64,000 nt of DNA from Isoetes taiwanensis (GCA_021234155.1 JAJEKV010000033.1:14021422-14085421), one strand, 5' to 3'. Shown: positions 11,215 to 21,939, numbered from the stretch's first letter. Notes: generated by a model not told the origin, from the letters alone. Numbers and translations are program-made.

Positions 11215-13758
11215 ATGCCGGATGCCAGATGCCGAATGCCAGATGCCGGATGCGAGCTTGTGAATGAGGAAGAAATACCAGAGGCTCTACCATTACCAAT
11301 TGATTTCCTTGATTCAGACTCAGACTTTGAAAATGAAGAGCTTGGAAAAAGCAAAAAACGTGGATTTCTTGAGATTGATGAGCAGATGTGTCTGAAATTT
11401 GATAAGAAGGCTTCAACAAAAAGGAAAGATGAGGCATATGCACAAAGATATTATGAGTGGAGGAACAGATATGGTGCTCGTTTTGGTACATCAACATGCC
11501 AAAAACGCATTCAAGAATTCAATCTAACAGATATGAGAGAATTTGGACAGCATCTAGTCTTCTTTATCCAACAAATTGTGCAAAAAAATGGGAAACCCTA
11601 CAGAAGATTTCTTGACCACTTTTGGGAGGTAAGTTTGTTGTAGCAGATTTTATTGTTGGACATTATTATAGCAGCTTTTAAACATTATTGTAGTAGATTT
11701 ATAGCAGATTTTATAGCAGATTATTTATAGCAGATTTTATAGCAGATTTTATTGTATTATTGTAGATTTATAGCATTATTGATTGTAGCAGATTTATAGA
11801 TTTATAGCAGATTTATAGCATTATAGATTTATTGTATTATTGTAGCAGATTTATAGCAGATTATTATAGCAGATTTTATAGCAGATTTGTAGCTATCAAA
11901 GCATTATTTGATTTCGGATTGTTGAGAGAGGGACGTAGAACTCGGATACGGGAAACGGCAATGGACGAGCCTGATATTAATATTTTTGAGCATCCCTTCT
12001 TTGCAGCTGCCAAGGAGGCAGCAAATCATGTCATTGCAAAAATTGTTGCTGCCCAGCCAAGGAAGCAACGCTTGAATCTTATTAATGATGTTGCTGTTAT
12101 GAAACTTTTGTCCGCGGAAGAGTTTTTGTTATCAATACCAAATGGGTTGTTAAATCGTGTTATGCTTTATTGCATGGTAAACTTTCTAATCCGTGGCGTT
12201 AGGGAGTTATATGAGACAAAATTTGTTGAATTTGAACTTCTTGAAGACCATTATGGTCGTTTTGTAAGGTTAGTTCTTTGTTATTCCTTATTATGCCTAT
12301 TTGATATTCTGATTTATTGCTGAATCACTTTCTTATGCTGTAGGTTTATGCAGAAGCCCTCAAAGAATCACCCTGGAAATATTAACAATTGCAAGGAATC
12401 AGATATGAGAAAACCTGTTGAGGTTTATGAACACATTAATGCTGATGTGTATATGACATTCACAAAATATTTCTCTTGTTTACCACCAATTGCTCCTCAT
12501 GAGGATATTTCAGAGCGTCATCTTCTTTTGGCAGCCAAGACTAGCATAGCAGGAGGAAATGCAATTTGGTATGCAAGTTGCAATTTAGGTATTAATAAAG
12601 TTGCTGCTGTCGGAAAACACATAATATACTTGGTAAGTGGTTTTTATTTTTGCGTATCATTCTTAATGTTTAACTTTGATAAATGGTTTTTTCTTCTGTT
12701 TTCTGTTTCAGGTTTTCGTGTCTCAAATGTTTGCCTGCGTCATTATGCCATTACAAAGGGTCGTTTACAAGGTATTCCTGACGATAATCTGAAAGACTTG
12801 ACTGGCCACAAACGAGTAGAAACACTACGCAACTATGATCATTCTGATAAACAACTAATGATGGCAATGCAAGCAAGTCTTAAGGTTGGTGGAGAATCTT
12901 ATACATCTGCAATTTCTTCCTTGCGCCAAAATAGTAAGTTCTTTCTTTCGTTGTCATTCTCAATCCTTGTATATTCACCTTTTTTTGTTGCTTTGCTTTC
13001 ATAGTGCATGAGCCTGATAAGAATGTTGAAGTGCCAACAACAATTTCAAGGAAAGTGTTGGCACTAGGGGAGAGAGAAGTCTGGAATTCACCATTTGAGG
13101 AAGTAGAAGATGCTACAGGCTTGAGCATTGCTGTTGGAAAAGCAAAAGAGGTGCCCAAAGTCATTGAACCCATTGCAAAAGAGGCGAACTTTCAAATTTC
13201 AGAGGCACATCGCTTTTCAATTGGTGAGTTTAATGACTTGTAATTTAAATTGCTCTTTGCATTTGATCATTTATATTATTTACAGGTCAAGTTGGTATGC
13301 AACAGTCTGATTGTCAGCAGAATTGTCCTCAACAAGCGAAATTGGTTGGTAAGGGTAATTATTTTACGTTTAAATTTGTCCTCTTTACATTTGCTTGTAA
13401 ATATCAATTACAGGTCAGTCTCTTCCAGCAGATTGTGCTTGTCCATCATTACAGAATCCGACTTACCAACTGAATCCTACTCACCAACAAAATTCTACCC
13501 AGAATCCTACTTGCCAACAGAATCCTACTAATCAATTTGGAGCTCCAGTCAAAGGATTTACGTTTTACTTTTTCTTTCAACTAGTAAGTACAATTGGTTA
13601 ATATGCAGTTTTAATTGTCAAAACTAATATATGTGTTTTGTATTTGATAGGTTTCAAATGTTGCTTGCAATCCCTCTCATATTATCTCAGAAAAAAAAAT
13701 ATGTGCTGCGTATTACATTGGACTGCTGGATTCAACATGTTATGAAAAATTGATATGA
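11215..13758 (+). CDS. Crypton-like tyrosine recombinase gene
   Basis: Probable multi-exon gene for a tyrosine recombinase (DUF3504/Crypton-like fold), which would cut and rejoin DNA through a tyrosine. Exons by GT-AG sites: 11215-11628, about 11931-12268, 12344-12632, 12712-12933, 13005-13223, 13286-13348, 13414-13582 and 13651-13758 (TGA). Exon 2 gives the first catalytic Arg in NFLIRGVRELY; exon 3 starts with the Lys-turn QKPSKNHPG, then WYASCNLGINKV. Exon 4 gives NVCLRHYAIT, GIPDDNLKDLTGH and ETLRNYDH. So Arg, Arg, His and Tyr are present, while the His of HxxR is Val. The tail is rich in NPT/Q repeats. Problems: the exon 3-4 intron (79 bp) shifts the frame if spliced, although it is open if retained, and the exon 2 acceptor is unclear. 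Family assignment rests on motif order and spacing. Confidence 0.6.
11640..11893. repeat. AT-rich tandem repeat in recombinase intron 1
   Basis: Irregular tandem array of TAGCAGATTTTA / TTATAGCAGATT words filling most of the first intron. It ends next to the start of exon 2 and probably obscures or replaced the original acceptor site. Confidence 0.8.
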
Positions 13759-14289
13759 AAACCTGAAATCTACAAAATTACTGTTGTTGGTATAACAATT
13801 GTGTAATACATGGTCTTGCATAATTTCCTAGGATTTTATGCATCTGAATGCATAACATCCTAGCTTGTTTTTAATTTAAATTCTGTTGTGAATGTACAAA
13901 GTAAACTTGGGTCACAATGTGTTAGGGCTAGTAACGCAATTTGATCCAACAGCTGAGATTTAATCTCAGCCTGTAAACGAGAGGATCAGTTTGTTAAGGA
14001 ATTGAATTGCTTGTGCTGCTACTCGGTGGAAAGAAGTGGAAGAGAAAGTTGGCGCGAAGTGAAGCAGCAAGACTGCTGAATCGGACGAATTGCCTGCTGA
14101 ATCGGACGAATTGCCTGACGTGTGCTCGAGGAACGTGGAGGGGCAGCGGAGGTTGCCCATCCCTCGACTGCCCCTGAATGATGTGCTGACGAGGCTTAGG
14201 AAGGCGCAAGTGTGATACGCCTTGGGTTACCTTCGCCAACATGGCGTTCTTTTATTAGACAATAAAAACTAAAAGAAGGGGAGGAAACG
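13759..14289. other. 3' interior of the Harbinger element
   Basis: No gene recognised. Includes a 21-bp tandem duplication (CTGCTGAATCGGACGAATTG..., 14073-14093 and 14094-14114) and a palindromic GAGATTTAATCTC at 13956-13968. Confidence 0.5.
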
Positions 14290-14305
14290 TAGTGTGATTT
14301 CACCC
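14290..14305 (-). repeat. Right terminal inverted repeat
   Basis: Complement of the left 16-bp repeat, followed by TAA at 14306-14308. Confidence 0.85.
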
Positions 14306-14469
14306 TAAGTAAAAGTAGAATCCAAATAGATGGAGATTCTTGGAAATGAAGGATGCCACATGGCGATATCTCATTGGAAATAGGATAGAATGGAGACCAA
14401 GTGGTTTTTACGTTGGTAAAACCGGAACGTGGCACCGACTGCCGCTCCCGGTGTGTCGCGTTTTCTATC

Positions 14470-14514
14470 GGCAACCTGCCACTTTACCATCGGAAACCGC
14501 TCCGGCAGGTTACC
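14470..14514. repeat. Hairpin in right outer arm
   Basis: GGCAACCTGCC (14470-14480) pairs with GGCAGGTTACC (14504-14514), one wobble or mismatch. It sits in the right arm flanking the Harbinger element. Reading outward, the arm ends in CCACCCCC followed by TTA at 14534-14536, a possible older PIF-type terminus. Confidence 0.7.
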
Positions 14515-15901
14515 TAGCACAAAAACCACCCCCTTATGTTCAGCCTCTATGGGAAAAAAATGACCTCGGTGATCCCTAATCGCATGGCAGAATGAAGAAC
14601 CCTTAGAATCATCCGGCTTAAACCAGGGATTCCGGATAAGATCTCTGTGTCAGTATCAATGTAAGATCTCTTTCTCGGTATTAATATCATTTTGCAATTC
14701 GGGCCGTTTCTTCTCGTACGTTCTAGAGTTAAACAGCAATAAATATTCTCAAAAATGCTGTACCGACCGAAGTATTTGCATTTATCTAGAATTCTTCAAT
14801 GGGTATTCAGCAACAATCTGCTGAGAACCTGGTTTCAATAGCCCGCAGACATTTTCTACAAGCAAGTTCCTGTTTAGCAGCATATAAAGAGGAAGGAAAG
14901 GGGGATTTATTGGCTTTTTGGCTAAGATTAAGTGTAAAATTGTTTTCTCAGTTAAATGATGCGGGTTTATTATACAATCTAGCTTGTTTCCTTAGAAAAT
15001 GGGAACTATGTATGTAGTAGTCATTCCAATCACATGATGTTGCGCTCAGAAAGTATTTGACACATTCTTCAAACTGATTTGTTCATGCTTTCTCACTTTA
15101 TTTCTGTTGTGACTCTTTCCTATGCTCAAATATTCCTAAAATCTGCTGACGTACATATTTCTCACATCATCTCCTTTGGTTTGTGCATTTAACCTGAAAG
15201 CAGTGCCACCCCTTTTTTTAATCTTAACCAGATTAACACTTGGTAATTGAAGCAGAAGAAGGAGCTCTGAATGACTTTCTATTTTGTTTTGCTCTTAAAT
15301 AGGCATCATAGACAATCCTCTTGTTTATACTGGTTCCTTTTTTATTGAGATGTTCACCAGAGAATAAATCTAGTGACTATCATGTTTATACTGGTATACC
15401 TGATTCTTTTTCCTGTTGAAATGCTCACTAGAGAATAAGCCAAGTGACAGCTCATCATGCAATAAGACTCTACAATGCATGTGACCTTATCAAGGCTATA
15501 GAAGTAATGAAGTTAGACACATGTAAACCATTTGGTACTTGGGATTTGGATGTCTTTTTACATAGAATAGAATATCAGCTAATTGGACTGTTTGATCATT
15601 AGTGCAACTTCAAAGAGTTGCCAGTTAAGTGATGTTATACATTCAGCTGCCTTTATGAAACCTTTTTAAGGAAATCATGGTCACAGTTAGTAACTGGTTC
15701 CATTATAGGATCACTGCAAACTGTGCCATTGTAATGCTGATTGGCAAGTTGAAGACAACATGTTGAGCATGAGTTGCACCATATTTCTTAAGCAAAAGAC
15801 TTGAAAGAACCTTCTAGAAATCGTTGGACTTCTTTTGTGATATACTGAAGTTCTTTAAATTGAGGTTTGCTATCTTGAGCTTATTCCAAGCTTCAGAATT
15901 T

Positions 15902-16103
15902 CTCAAGTAACTTCTTACATTATCTAAATTTGCAGATGATTTGGCAATATAAGCTGAGCAAATTGTAGAAATTCAAAGTCTCCACTAGTTTTTTGTCCCT
16001 TTCTCAAGTAAATTCTTAAGTTAGCTAAATTTGCAGACGATATGGCATTATAAGCTGAGCAAATTATAGAAATTCAAAAATCTCCACTGGCTTTTGTCCC
16101 TTT
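15902..16103. repeat. 101-bp tandem duplication
   Basis: Two adjacent copies beginning CTCAAGTAA and ending CTTTTTGTCCCTTT-like sequence (15902-16002 and 16003-16103), about 85-90% alike by eye. Confidence 0.85.
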
Positions 16104-16249
16104 CCTTCCTAACATAGTAAAATGGGAACTTAAGATCCGTCACATGTCACAGTGACCATGACCAGTAAAAAATGTTTTGTTGGGATAGTTAAAAGATCGT
16201 TTTAATGTATTGCTAAATTCGTATTTCTTTAAGAATTATGCTTGAGCCT

Positions 16250-16371
16250 GGTACTTCTGAAAATAAATCTGTGAATTATATACATTTTTCTACTAACATG
16301 TAAACAATATGGTACTTCTGAAAATAAATCTGTGAATGATACATTTTCCTATTTTCATGTAAAGATTATGT
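16250..16371. repeat. 61-bp tandem duplication
   Basis: GGTACTTCTGAAAATAAATC starts each of two neighbouring copies (about 16250-16310 and 16311-16371), separated by little divergence. Confidence 0.85.
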
Positions 16372-16423
16372 CCCCGTGGCGGTTGATTATTCTGCTAAAA
16401 GTTTATTTAAGAAGAAACAAAAT

Positions 16424-16495
16424 GCTTCCATAGCATAGTGGTAGTGCGTTCGCTTTGTAAGCGAAAGGTCGTGAGTTCAAACCTCACTGGGAGCT
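16424..16495 (+). tRNA. tRNA-Thr(UGU)
   Basis: A 72-nt cloverleaf. The acceptor stem is GCTTCCA / TGGGAGC with one G-T pair, the anticodon stem TTCGC/GCGAA surrounds loop TTTGTAA (anticodon TGT, reading ACA), and the T arm is GTGAG-TTCAAAC-CTCAC. The D arm (GCATAGTGGTAGTGC) deviates slightly from the usual GCTCAGTGG. There is no intron, and CCA is not encoded. Only a T3 run follows, so the terminator is weak. It could be a nuclear gene or a mildly diverged copy. Confidence 0.85.
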
Positions 16496-16517
16496 TTAGA
16501 AAGCATGTTAAAGAGAT

Positions 16518-17228
16518 ACTTTGTTATCTTTGAATTTTGTATGACAGATATTGAATTTTATCTTCCGAAGATTGTAGGAAATGCCATCTCTCAATTTGTC
16601 CTGAATTTTGTATGAGAGATACTGAATTTTATCATCTAAAACTTCTATCATCTAAAACTTTTTAAGAAATGACGTCTTTTAGTCTTGTCATATGGACAAC
16701 TTCAGAGTTGGGAAGAACTCAACGTTGTCATTTTTCGAATTTTGTCATCTTAGGCCACTTTAGAGTTGGAAGTCATCTTTCCAATTTATGGATAAGGCGT
16801 GGAGGATGTTTGTGTGTGGTGTACATGGAACACTTTTGGATATTTACATTCTGGTACATGGACATGCCACTTGTAGAAACTTTGTTATCTTTGAATTTTG
16901 TAAGACAGATATTGAATTTTATCTTCCGAAGATTGTAGGAAATGCCATCTCTCAATTTGTCCTGAATTTTGTATGAGAGAGACTGAATTTTATCATCTAA
17001 AACTTTTTAAGAAATGACGTCTTTCAGTCTTGTCATATGGACAACTTCAGAGTTGGGAAGAACTCAAGGTTGTCATTTTTTGAATTTTGTCATCTTAGGC
17101 CACTTTAGAGTTGGGAAGTCATTTTTCTAATTTATGGATAAGGCGTGGAGGATGTTTGTGTGTGGTGTACATGGAACACTTTTGGATAATTACATTCTGG
17201 TACATGGACATGCCACTTGTAGAAACTT
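16518..17228. repeat. 361-bp tandem duplication next to the tRNA
   Basis: Sequence starting TACTTTGTTATCTTTGAATT (16518) recurs at offset 361, covering about 16518-16878 and 16879-17228. Shared blocks include the ATTGAATTTTATCTTCCGAA and GGATAAGGCGTGGAGGATGT words. Open frames in it are by-products of the duplication. Confidence 0.85.
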
Positions 17229-17344
17229 CACTTTCTTGTATATTATGGCTAAAAGTCACTTTCTTGTATATTATGCCTCAAGTCTTGGTATATTCTATGG
17301 ATATGTCAGGCCAAGAGTGAGGGTTTTACACCACCATTAAGGAA

Positions 17345-18392
17345 GGGGAAAGAGAGGACCTCGATAAATTGACCTTTAAGTTTTAGATGTGATCTCGACG
17401 CGAAACAAAGTAACTTGTCCCCTCCTGCATCTTTAATTTCCCTTTGTAAACTGGTTGTTTCTGCCCCGGGGTTGTCGGTGCTTCCTCCAAGTTTAGTGCC
17501 TTGTCTTCGGCCTCCCCAACTATTTTCGGGTTGACGGCCCGTACCAATCTCTTAATGTTACTATTCAATCCCTCAATATAGCCATCCACTCCCTGCCTCT
17601 CAGTGATCCTTGGGACATTTAGCCTTAGCCTCATAAATTCCTCTATATATTTGGCCACTGATAGATTCCCTTGGTCCAACCTATAGAACTACTGAATCCG
17701 CCTGTTGATGTGCAACCTTGGGACATAGTGCTTGCAAAAAGGCTTATTGAAGGTTTTGAATCTGCAATTGTTCCTTCTTACCTTGTTTGACTTGGCATAT
17801 CCCTTCCACCAAATCTGGGCTGGTCCAATCAGGTTTGATGTTGCCACCTTTCCTATGTCCTTATCTTTCATGCCGTACGAGTTACCAAATTCCTCCATCT
17901 CGTCTAGCCAAGGTTCCGTTTCCATTCCAGACTTGTCTTTCCTAGAGAACTGACCCAACTTTCGGGTTTTCCATACGTTACTCGTTGCACTATCCACTTT
18001 TTTCCTCGATAGTCCTCTCGTTTCTCTGATTCTCGCCGCCGCCTTGTGAGGTGTTCGATTCACTTTCGTGAGGCGCTTGAGATCCGCTTCTCTCATTAGT
18101 GTCGATTATCTGGAGCTAGAAGGAGTTGGACTCCTCCTACTTCTTTTTTTTCTCTTTCTGTTCTTCTCAGGCACATGGACTTCTTCCTGCTCTGGTCGAG
18201 GAGCTTCGTCTGGTCCTCTCGGTGGTGGAGGCGGCATTGTTCCATATTCTTGTGCATGCATCAAAGGCGTAGTTGTTGCATCTGGTTACGCATTCGGACT
18301 AGCCTTCCGTTGATAGCTTCAGCCGTCATCTCTTGTTCTTCGTCATGTTCTAGGCCGAAACGGTTCCTAGGTCGCTGCTGCTGCTGTCTGTT
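17345..18392 (-). pseudogene. Ty3-type gag, 3' part, split by element A
   Basis: Minus-strand gag of a different retroelement. The Retrotrans_gag domain is clear: EPWLDEMEEFGNSYG, PAQIWWKGYAK, and VAKYIEEFMRLRLNVP. Two open blocks (17689-18096 and 17383-17679) are in the same frame and separated by one TAG at about 17686. The amino-terminal part, RPRNRFGLEHDEEQE, lies at 18261-18392, with damaged frame between. At 18393 the gag is interrupted by LTR element A, and its upstream codons continue at 29525-29575. Confidence 0.75.
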
Positions 18393-18958
18393 TGTTAGTC
18401 CTGTGCCTCCTGGTACAGGACTATTCATGCATACGACGGACCAAGTCAAGGCCAAGGATCTATCGAGGCCGCATTGGTCAAAGGCCCAAAGAAAAGACCA
18501 CCCAGATCCAAGTGATCAAAGCCCGCGTCACGGTACCAAGAGGCGGCCGGGGGACAAGTGACCCCCTTCACCGCGTCGGCGTCAAGATGATTCAGGCACT
18601 TCAAGAGGCAGAGCCAAAGCATTCCGCAAATCGGGCCTCCTTCCGTGAGTAAAGACCGAAATCGGTCAGAGTGTCTATATTGGGCCAAAGGCCATTGTAC
18701 TATATATATGAGTAGAGCTAGCGCTCTAGTTTTAGATGAGTTTTGAGTCTTGTCTCACTCCGCTTTTTCTCGACATGAGCTCATGTATCTTCATTGACAT
18801 CAAGGAAGCTCATTTTTGTGATCTCATCTTTTGTTTCTTTTTCCCTTTTCCTTGTTTTTCTAGCAAATCCGTGACATAGTCCCCGGATTCTCCTGTTAGA
18901 TCCAAGGGTCCTCACAGAGGGCTGTCTTGCAGGAGTTCCCGAACCCAGACCCCAAACA
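18393..18958 (+). repeat. 5' LTR of element A
   Basis: Starts TGTTAGTCCTG and ends CCCCAAACA. Carries a TATA box (TATATATAT, 18701-18709) after GCCATTGTAC. The same box and the downstream GAGTAGAGCTAGC are kept in all four LTRs of the window. Confidence 0.9.
18701..18709 (+). promoter_or_regulatory. LTR TATA box
   Basis: TATATATAT in the 5' LTR of element A. The equivalents are near 29248, 34028 and 44472. It is the likely core promoter for genomic RNA. Confidence 0.65.
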
Positions 18959-19000
18959 CCGTCGCCCGCCGCCGGGTTCGATTTTTCTTTTCCTTCCATC

Positions 19001-20940
19001 ATGTCGCTTTCGAGGTTTCACTCTGAAGAACTTCTTTTGCCAAACAAGAGCTTGGGCGCCATCAACGACGCGAGGCCGTCGGGATATGTATGACATCGCT
19101 TATGACATTGAGGGAGGTCGTGATCCGCCACGAGCTCGGTCGGCACCTCCTATCCCTCGTGCTCATTCTCGACCGGGGTCTCCCCCTATTAGGTCGTCAT
19201 TGTTCACAACCACGTCTCCACAACATACCCCGTTCAGCCCGCCTCATTATTTTCGGACTCGACAAAGCACCTACATAAATATCCCTTGGTCACACCCCTC
19301 ACCGTCCCAACCTTCTTCTCCTCCTTTGGAATGGGCTACCATAATGTCACCTTTGGCCCTTCCCTAATGTTCATGGCCTTCCAACTTCTCCCTCTTTTCA
19401 AGACGCTCTTCCCCGTTTATCAAACCAGCGATCTCAAGCCTTTTGAGGGCGGCTCTCAAGGCCCTTCCCCACCGGATGCTACTTTTTTATGGACCACTGG
19501 TTTTTCGGTCCCCCACCCCTTGCACTTTCGGTCTCGGCGGTTCCACCTCTCTATGCTTTCGTGATATCCTCAACCACATCCACTGTCTATGCTCAAGTTC
19601 CGCCTTCATCCCCACTCATAATTTGAAGCCGACTTCTCCCACTTTTTGGCAACACTAAAGGCAAACCTCCGGATCGAAAGTGCTTCGCCCACATGGAAGA
19701 ATTTGAAGCCTTGGCCATTCTCAATGGTCATGCGCAGCCCCAACTTAAATTTCATATCTTTTCGACCACGCCGAGGCCCCTCATCGATGGTTAATGGCCA
19801 ACAAAAGTCACCGGAAACGAGTTGGCAAGAAATGAAAACGCCTTTTCGTCTCATTATGGCACCCACGGACGATGATCGATTTACTCCTTAAGCAACTCAA
19901 TGACCTTCAACAAGAGCCCACGAAGTCGGCTAGGGATTTTTGCGGACCGTCTTCACATTCTCGCCAAGAAACTCCTGTGAGTACCCCACGCGAAAAGCCG
20001 GATCCTCACCTGTTTCGCAGGGCCTTCCTCCTCGCTATTCGACTCATGACCAAAATACCGCGTCCCAAGTCTCTGGGAGCGTGCCATTGAATTGGTCAAT
20101 CACTGGGTCAATGTTTCTTCTCGGGGTTGCTCTCAGAACTCCCTTTCATGCCCCCGCCATGGTTCCTCGTAACTCGCTCAACCTCGCCAGCAAATCCACA
20201 ACGCTCACATCTGGTGTACTATTTGTAAATATCAAGGTCATCTGGCAAATGAATGCAACTCCTCCAATGGACCTCCTCATTGTAAAAGATGCAATATGTG
20301 CAATCATGCCACGGAAGAATGCACGCGATCTCATCCTACACCTTTTCGAAATAAAATGGTCTTTCAAGTCCAGACCATGCCTCAACAACAGCAGTCATAT
20401 CAGCCTCAGCAATATCAACCTCAACCACCGCAGCAGTATCAACAAACGCAGCAGTCTCAGCAGCCACGGGGACAAGGCAACCGTCCTCCCTTTGATCCTT
20501 CTAAAGCTCAATGTTATCATTGTCATGAATGGGGTCACACCACCACGGCGTGTCCTCAACTTCCTCAAGTTCAAGTTCAACTTCCGGGTTCAAATCAACC
20601 GGCCGTCGCCTCATGGCTGATCAACTCGGGTGGCCAATGGTAAACAGGGCCCTCGCCCTGCTTTTTGAGAAAGCCTCCTCGGCCGCCTCAACAAATGACC
20701 TCGGCAAAGTCGTGTCTACTTCCAATCCTATGGATCAACAAGCTCGGGGAGGAGATTTATCGGGCTCTCAACCCTCCCGGCCCAATGGTCCAATTGGGTT
20801 GGTCTTGTCTCAAGCGTCACACACGGGCTTCACGCCCTTTGTCCATCATTCCTCATGACATGCAACCCATTTTCTTTGTGGAAACCATCCCCCCTCATGA
20901 AGATGATAAAAAGTTCACTTCGCCGCTTTGATCTTGACAA
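19001..20940 (+). pseudogene. gag of element A, frameshifted
   Basis: Capsid/nucleocapsid polyprotein. The likely start is ATG at 19001, 42 nt after the LTR, giving SRFHSEELLLPNKSLGAIND. A frameshift near 19085 leads to YDIAYDIEGG and a Pro/Ser-rich stretch. Retrotrans_gag similarity (LKFHIFSTTP, ARDFADRLHILAKKL) lies at 19740-20090 in shifting frames. Three CCHC zinc knuckles follow: CTICKYQGHLANEC (about 20216), CKRCNMCNHATEEC (about 20284) and CYHCHEWGHTTTAC (about 20513). Gln-rich linkers lie between the second and third. At least four frame changes separate these parts. Element B shows the same layout. Confidence 0.8.
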
Positions 20941-21931
20941 ACTTATGCCTCACGTCATGCCTAAAGTGAGACAAAGTATTCTGAAACTCATGCAGGCTGT
21001 GGAAGGTCGAACCTTGGCAAATGTTCACGCCACCACCCGGGCTCAGCAGCGTCAGGCAGCGCCGTCATCATCCACCAGTGCACGCTCATAGCCATATCCC
21101 AATATTGCTGCGGAGGTCGAGCTTCTCAAAGAAGTTTATGCTTCTTTACCACAGTCCCCAGCTCCATTGGACCCTGCGGACCCCTTTTCACATGTTCCCT
21201 TGGAACTTCAGGAAGAACTTGCCAAGATCAAGTTTCCTTTGAGCCTGGCCACCATTTTGAAACTCTGTCCGGCTCTCAAAGATCAGTTACCTCTTCCCAC
21301 GGTTCTCGTTGGAGCTGTTGCAACTTCAACACCCACGGTGCATGCCACGGTGGGCAATCAACATATCAATCATGTCCAAATTGATGGTGGTAGTGCCGTC
21401 AATCTCATTACTGATAAACTCAGGAAGCAATTGGGCATCAAACAATTATACCGTGCCCCTTATGACATCAAGTTGGCCAATGGCCATATCACGCGTCCTC
21501 AAGGCATCACTCCTCTTCTGCATATCAGCATTGATGATCTCAAATTCCCCTTGGAATTTGGTGTTTGGAAAGCTGGAGAAGACCCTGGTGATTATGAAAT
21601 GCTGGTTGGACGATCTTTTCTCCGCCGGGCTAAGAGTATTCATTACTGCGCCACGGACCAACTTGTTACCACCGATGGCCATCTCAATGCCACAATGGAT
21701 CTAGAAACTGGCCAATTGATTTCTGTCGAGAATGCTGAACCTTCCATCTCAGACACCGACTCTGAAGAAGCACAAAACATTTATCATGTTCAAGCTCCTC
21801 CGTCGGTCCGGCCTCTCTCATCTTATCCCGAAATCGCCGATCCTTGGGGTGACATGACGCCGATCGGGACCCGGTGTGGCAGCTCTTTTGGACCCTTACC
21901 TGGCTTCCTGCAATCGCATTCAACGACTTGA
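20941..21931 (+). CDS. Protease region of element A
   Basis: Retropepsin-like aspartic protease that would mature Gag-Pol. The open frame 21167-21931 starts with a linker (FSHVPLELQEELAKIKFPLS) and reaches the active site VQIDGGSAVNLIT at about 21379-21417. The usual DS/TG is DGG here; element B also has DGG. The flap region APYDIKLANGHITRPQG and the hydrophobic GDYEMLVGRSFLRRA (the family's ILG-like motif) follow. The tail is acidic. Upstream, LMPHVMPKVRQSILKLMQA joins gag and protease. Confidence 0.8.
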
Positions 21932-21939
21932 TCATTTTT

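Larger units (their letters stand above)
6383..14305. mobile_element. PIF/Harbinger-type transposon with extra cargo
   Basis: The ends are a perfect 16-bp terminal inverted repeat: GGGTGAAATCACACTA at 6383-6398 and its complement at 14290-14305. Both sides are flanked by TAA (6380-6382 and 14306-14308), the 3-bp TWA target duplication typical of PIF/Harbinger elements. Inside are a DDE_4-type transposase (plus strand), a Myb/trihelix-like protein (minus strand), SPINDLY-like exons, and a tyrosine recombinase gene. At 7.9 kb it is longer than the few kilobases usual for autonomous members, and the recombinase is not standard content. Imperfect inverted similarity continues outward to about 6153 and 14533 (shared AACCTGCC and a CCACTT-GTC-TCCATTCTAT block). 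So either the element is bigger with long degenerate ends, or it landed in the middle of an older inverted-repeat element. Confidence 0.75.
14537..16423. other. Gene-poor interval
   Basis: No gene supported. A 72-codon open frame from ATG at 14799 has no recognisable domain. The rest is AT-rich with tandem duplications (see the entries at 15902 and 16250). Confidence 0.5.

Noticed and set aside
13966-14474. Overlapping minus-strand frames across the right end of the Harbinger element
   Set aside because: They cross the terminal inverted repeat and a 21-bp duplication and show no conserved motif.
14799-15017. 72-codon plus-strand frame, MGIQQQSAENLV...
   Set aside because: No domain, no neighbouring exon with convincing splice sites, and isolated in repeat-rich DNA.
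16669-17340. Repeated 60-90 codon frames in the 361-bp duplication
   Set aside because: The same frame appears in both copies only because the DNA was duplicated; no homology or codon bias.
18959-18985. Primer binding site of element A
   Set aside because: A tRNA-Asp/Glu-type site is suggested by CCGCCGGGTTCGA, but the expected TGGCGCC start next to the LTR is missing in both A and B, so it is not listed as a feature.
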